Below are positions 60,707-64,000 of a stretch of DNA of 64,000 nucleotides, one piece after another. The notes under the pieces are model-generated. The model was given only the letters and a program-made list of their open reading frames with translations. It was not told where the DNA came from and did not search any database. Origin of the DNA: Leucocoprinus leucothites (taxonomy: Eukaryota > Basidiomycota > Agaricomycetes > Agaricales > Agaricaceae); the NCBI GenBank assembly GCA_013368445.1, contig JAACJO010000014.1, positions 558,001-622,000 on the forward strand, in the 5' to 3' direction. Within the stretch, counting starts at the first letter, position 1; the number at the start of each line of letters is the position of its first letter. The translations under genes and the position numbers were made by a program.

Positions 60707-62126
60707 TCACTCGACATCAACCAAGTTTCCTGTCTGTGGCGCTTCCTCTGTGGTCACTGGAGCTGCTGTTATACCTGATCCTTCCCCAGCACTTTGCGCA
60801 GCTTCCTCAGCTTTCTTCTTCTCTGCAAGATATTTCTTCTCGCTGATACCAAACTCAACACCCAAGACCGTGATATTGAACTCTGCCAGTGTGACTCCAA
60901 GGCGCTGCCTGACTTTGGTCTCCCATCCCTCCGGAATTCTCTCTCTTCAATTAGCCAAGTCTCGAGGTCCTTGACGCGTCCACCGAATATACTCAACATT
61001 GTCGAAGCGCTGTAGTAAAGATCAGCGTTCATTCCGCAAGAAATACATCCATAAGTGATAGCCGGGCCGAACAGAGCCGAAGGGAATAGGAGGACATCTG
61101 ATGGGGCTAAAGGGACGATGACGCACTTGATACTACCGAACATCTTGTGAAGAAAATCGAGACTAAATTCCTTGTTGTACTCCCGCGCATCGGCTCGGCG
61201 CTTGGACGAGAATTTCGAGACGTCTTTGGACGTGAGGATTGTCTCTCCTGTTTCCTTGTCTTTTCCTGAAGCTGAGGAAAGGAGTTCGGTGATGTACCCG
61301 ACGTGGGGTTTGCTTTGGTCCGGTTCAAGGGCCATGTCTTCACCTGAATTATGATACGTTCAGGTTAGTTAACTTTTTGACATGGCGAATGGTGGCTATT
61401 CAGCCATCAAGTGAAGTGCTGATCCCGTATGTTTGGGTTTTCCCCCTTCATCCAGGTCAGGAGAGTGGGAATATGTTTGGCAAGCGGTGATCATTGGATA
61501 GGCGGGAATTGGCAGGGTTGACAGGCCGAAGGAAGAACTGCAAAGGAGATCCAAAAGTTCCGACTTACGAATAAGTGAAGCATCATGTTCAATCCCGTTA
61601 TGCAGATCCAATTCGCTCAAATCGATCCTATCTTTGCCATAGCTCTTTCCCAACATCTCTGCTGCGTAATGCGGGACAAAGTAACAAAACGTCGAAGAGA
61701 AGTTGTATGTCGCTCGGACGGCACGGCCCATTTCCTTGAATTGGATGTTCTTTCCGTCGTGTGGGAGGATACCTTACAAAGTCGGTCTTGTCAATCAAAA
61801 CTCGTTGGGGGTGTCATAGGAGGTGGGGAGTGGGAGAACGATGGGAGAACGATAGGGGAACTCGGATAGGAGAACGATGGGGGTAGGATGGAGGGGGCTG
61901 TCAGAGACGTACCGTGGTTTGCTAGGGCGTTCAGAGCAGGGCATGCACATCGACTATCGCCTTCCTTTGGTGCGACGTACTCTGGCCATTGACCTCCGAA
62001 TCCAGGATGTCCTTTAGGAACGACATGACCTTTCTTCTTCTTGGGTGTGACGACATTGACGGCGGTTAAGCTCGCGTCCCAAGCGAAGAATACCAGGTCA
62101 TGGACGATTTTGAATAGGATGTTCAT
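60707..62126 (-). CDS. Heme-thiolate peroxidase, copy 2, with an apparent frameshift
   Basis: Exons 62126-61913, 61772-61569, 61343-61127 and 61009 onward mirror copy 1; the first two exons have exactly the same lengths (214 and 204 nt). Motifs: DSRCACPALNALANHG (A-C-P instead of P-C-P), ILPHDGKNIQFKEMGRAVRA, SELDLHNGIEHDASLIR (E-H-D) and FGSINASTMLSIFGGRVKDL. In the last exon the frame read from upstream runs LIEEREFRRDG and stops at 60769. The frame two bases away reads IPEGWETKVRQRLGVTLAEF and runs to a stop at 60707, which matches copy 1. The switch falls in a CT run at 60939-60946 that is one dinucleotide longer than a continuous frame needs. The introns (140, 225 and 117 bp) are longer than in copy 1 (51, 97 and 63). 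It is either a recent pseudogene or altered-tail allele, or an assembly error. Confidence 0.75.
61828..61882. repeat. GAGAACGAT-type short repeat in intron 1 of copy 2
   Basis: Several close copies of GGAGAACGATGGG lie in the intron, which partly explains its greater length than in copy 1. Confidence 0.5.
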
Positions 62127-63102
62127 GTGCTCGCACGTCTGGAGGAATTTCTAAGCGGTGATGTGCGGACTGGGCTTGGGCCCGGTCGATGAGGAATGAG
62201 GGTTGATACCCAGAGAGTGGAAGAATAGAAAGAAAGCAGAGGCGGTGGAGTGGAGGTATTTAAGTGGCTTGATTCTTATTCTTTCGTTATCACAGGGAAC
62301 CCCGATGCCAAGGGCCATTCTAGAACAAGGCAAAGAATGTCATCCCGAGGAAGGGGTTCTCCCTGTCCCTTTTCGGGGGGCTCACATGTCCAGTTATCGT
62401 ATGTGCTAGCCTCAGACTGACAAGTGTCATTATGACTTGACGAATTAATATGTGATTAGCATCCGAAGAGTCCTCCGACGGCGTGGAAAGGGTGTTTCTA
62501 GACTCAATTGTACTACTAGAGGCGAATAATGAGTGGGAGAGTGGAAGACCAGGTAAGGGATAAGTAGTAGTCAGTACGTGCTAAGATTCTCGAAAGGGTT
62601 ACATAGGTCTCGTAATCGAGAGCTTGAACTCATGTGAGCGTACTTTGGCGGATCAGAAAAGAGCAGCCCGAATCGAGGTTGATTTACCCTCGTGAATTAT
62701 ATGGGCTATTCGAGTCGTCTTGGGGCAGTAGCACGAGGCGACAGTGTCTTTGGTTGCTCGTTTACTAAGTTTGGACTTTCAGACACGATTAATCACTGAC
62801 GAGCTCGTACCGCAGAGGAAAATCATCTTTACCACAGTACCTTAAATTACATCCTGCCGGTTAGGTCCAGGACACGACAAAACAGAAATGAGCCTGAACC
62901 ACGGCCCGAAATGTTGATCTTCGACAACTTAGGTTGTTCGGACGAAATCAGTCCGAAAATACTCTGTGCCAGGTCTGAAGCGCTCATTAACATTAGTGGT
63001 GACGCCGATGGTGCGAGTCGAAAATATAGTGAGCGCCGATATCGAGGAATATCACACCACATATAGAGTAAACAAGAGTCGCATGACAAAAATCAAATGA
63101 CA
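62127..63102. other. Intergenic region upstream of the Nudix gene
   Basis: Short frames only, with no recognised domain or RNA gene. It contains the upstream regions of two divergent genes. Confidence 0.4.
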
Positions 63103-63110
63103 TATATAAG
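63103..63110 (+). promoter_or_regulatory. TATA box of the DUF4743/Nudix gene
   Basis: TATATAAG about 75 bp upstream of the ATG at 63184, the same spacing as for the P450 gene. Confidence 0.5.
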
Positions 63111-63183
63111 TACTTTGCACTTAGGATCATTTTTATCGTCAGTTCACCGATAATTTCTCAGCTCCTCATCTTGACTAACATTC

Positions 63184-64000
63184 ATGGCAAGCTCAGGCCC
63201 TGTGCCATCTAAAACACCACTATCATACCTCGACCTACTCAATCTATGCGATAACGTTCATATACCTCTTCCTAACCAACCACAACCCGATAATCTAGAA
63301 GGATTCGATGCAGAGGTGCTCATACCGTTATATCTCACACCTTTACCTTCAAGTCCTATCATCGGATTGTTACGCCCCATAATTCTCGAACAACTGAAAT
63401 TTGAGAATGCTAGGAGTCGGGAGTTGGGGTTACAAGAGGTTTGGGTTATTCAAGAAGTAAGTGAAAAGGAGGGAGGAAGGACGAGGCTGAGGGTGAGTTT
63501 TGCGGAATGGGTGAAAGGGTGGGAGGTTAGGACCCAAGTGATGAAAGAGTTATGTGAGAGGTGGAGGGATGGACCTGAGTCTGAGTATGGGTTTTGTAAG
63601 GACGTGTGTGGCCCGAGGAAATGGAGAGGAGAGATGTATCCGGTGTATAAGGATCCTTTTGGTGTTCATGATCACCCTCAGCAGCAGGAGGGGAAAGAGC
63701 TTGGAGAAGGAAAGGAGATGAATTATGCGTTTGAGATGGAGAGATCGGCGTGTGCGTTATTTGGGATTGTGACTTATGGAGTGCATATGAGTATCTATGC
63801 GGAGAGAATGAATGAGGAGGGGATGAGGAGTCTTAGTGTGTGGGTGCCGACGAGGGCGAGGACAAAGCAGACGTGAGTGTGACTGTTCGTCATGATGGTG
63901 TGTTATTCGGTGTTGAGCTGATGATATGTCATCATCATAGGTTCCCCGGATATTTGGATAACACTGTGGCTGGGGGCATTCCGAGTGGTATGGGCATGTT
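63184..64000 (+). CDS. DUF4743/Nudix hydrolase, thiamine-pyrophosphokinase-related, 3' end outside window
   Basis: Exon 1 is 63184-63872, the intron 63873-63940 (68 bp), and exon 2 runs off the end. The start MASSGPVPSKTPLSYLDLLN opens the DUF4743 domain. FEMERSACALFGIVTYGVHM followed by SLSVWVPTRARTKQT marks its end, and TFPGYLDNTVAGGIPSGMGM begins the Nudix domain; the splice restores the T-F join. The Nudix box itself lies beyond the window. This architecture is that of the yeast YJR142W-type proteins, which hydrolyse damaged thiamine diphosphate forms. Function here is inferred from family membership. Confidence 0.88.

Overview
The window is nuclear DNA of a filamentous basidiomycete, most likely a mushroom-forming agaricomycete. 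Genes are split by many short GT..AG introns, usually 50-65 bp, and lie on both strands. There is a Clp1-type regulator of clamp-cell and sexual development, a cytochrome P450 of the basidiomycete type, a tandem pair of heme-thiolate peroxidases and a probable NLR relic. No rRNA, tRNA, CRISPR array or bacterial operon was seen. The assignment rests on protein motifs read from the sequence and on family knowledge; no database search was possible.

Layout. 1-5 kb: the end of an F-box-like gene, then a decayed region with a P-loop (NLR-like) fragment and an 846-bp terminal-inverted-repeat element. 5-15 kb: a HABP4/SERBP1-type ribosome-associated protein, a SANT-domain protein resembling the RNA polymerase I factor Rrn5, an OCRL/INPP5B-type inositol polyphosphate 5-phosphatase and cyclophilin-40. 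17-19 kb: a P450. 19-27.5 kb: gene-poor DNA with a decayed Ty3/gypsy reverse transcriptase. 27.5-38.5 kb: clp1, a DJ-1/PfpI protein, an F-box/LRR protein, the elongation factor Spt5 and a secreted GH5-type hydrolase. 39-44 kb: MICOS subunits Mic12 and Mic10 on either side of BRO1. 45-53 kb: gamma-butyrobetaine dioxygenase, a Yip1-family Golgi protein and an APC-family permease. 54-63 kb: meiotic MSH4, the two heme-thiolate peroxidases and the start of a DUF4743/Nudix gene that leaves the window.

Most of the content is conserved housekeeping: transcription (Rrn5-like, Spt5), membrane traffic (BRO1, Yip1-family, 5-phosphatase) and mitochondria (Mic10, Mic12, carnitine synthesis). Two genes serve the sexual cycle, clp1 and MSH4. 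The P450 and peroxidases are accessory oxidative enzymes.

I did not find a convincing new multi-gene system. The observations most worth following are the Mic12-BRO1-Mic10 cluster with its microexons, two homeodomain-type operator matches upstream of clp1, a duplicated peroxidase with a dinucleotide-slippage frameshift, a homopolymer frameshift in the Spt5 C-terminal repeats, and the TIR element with a duplicated interior.
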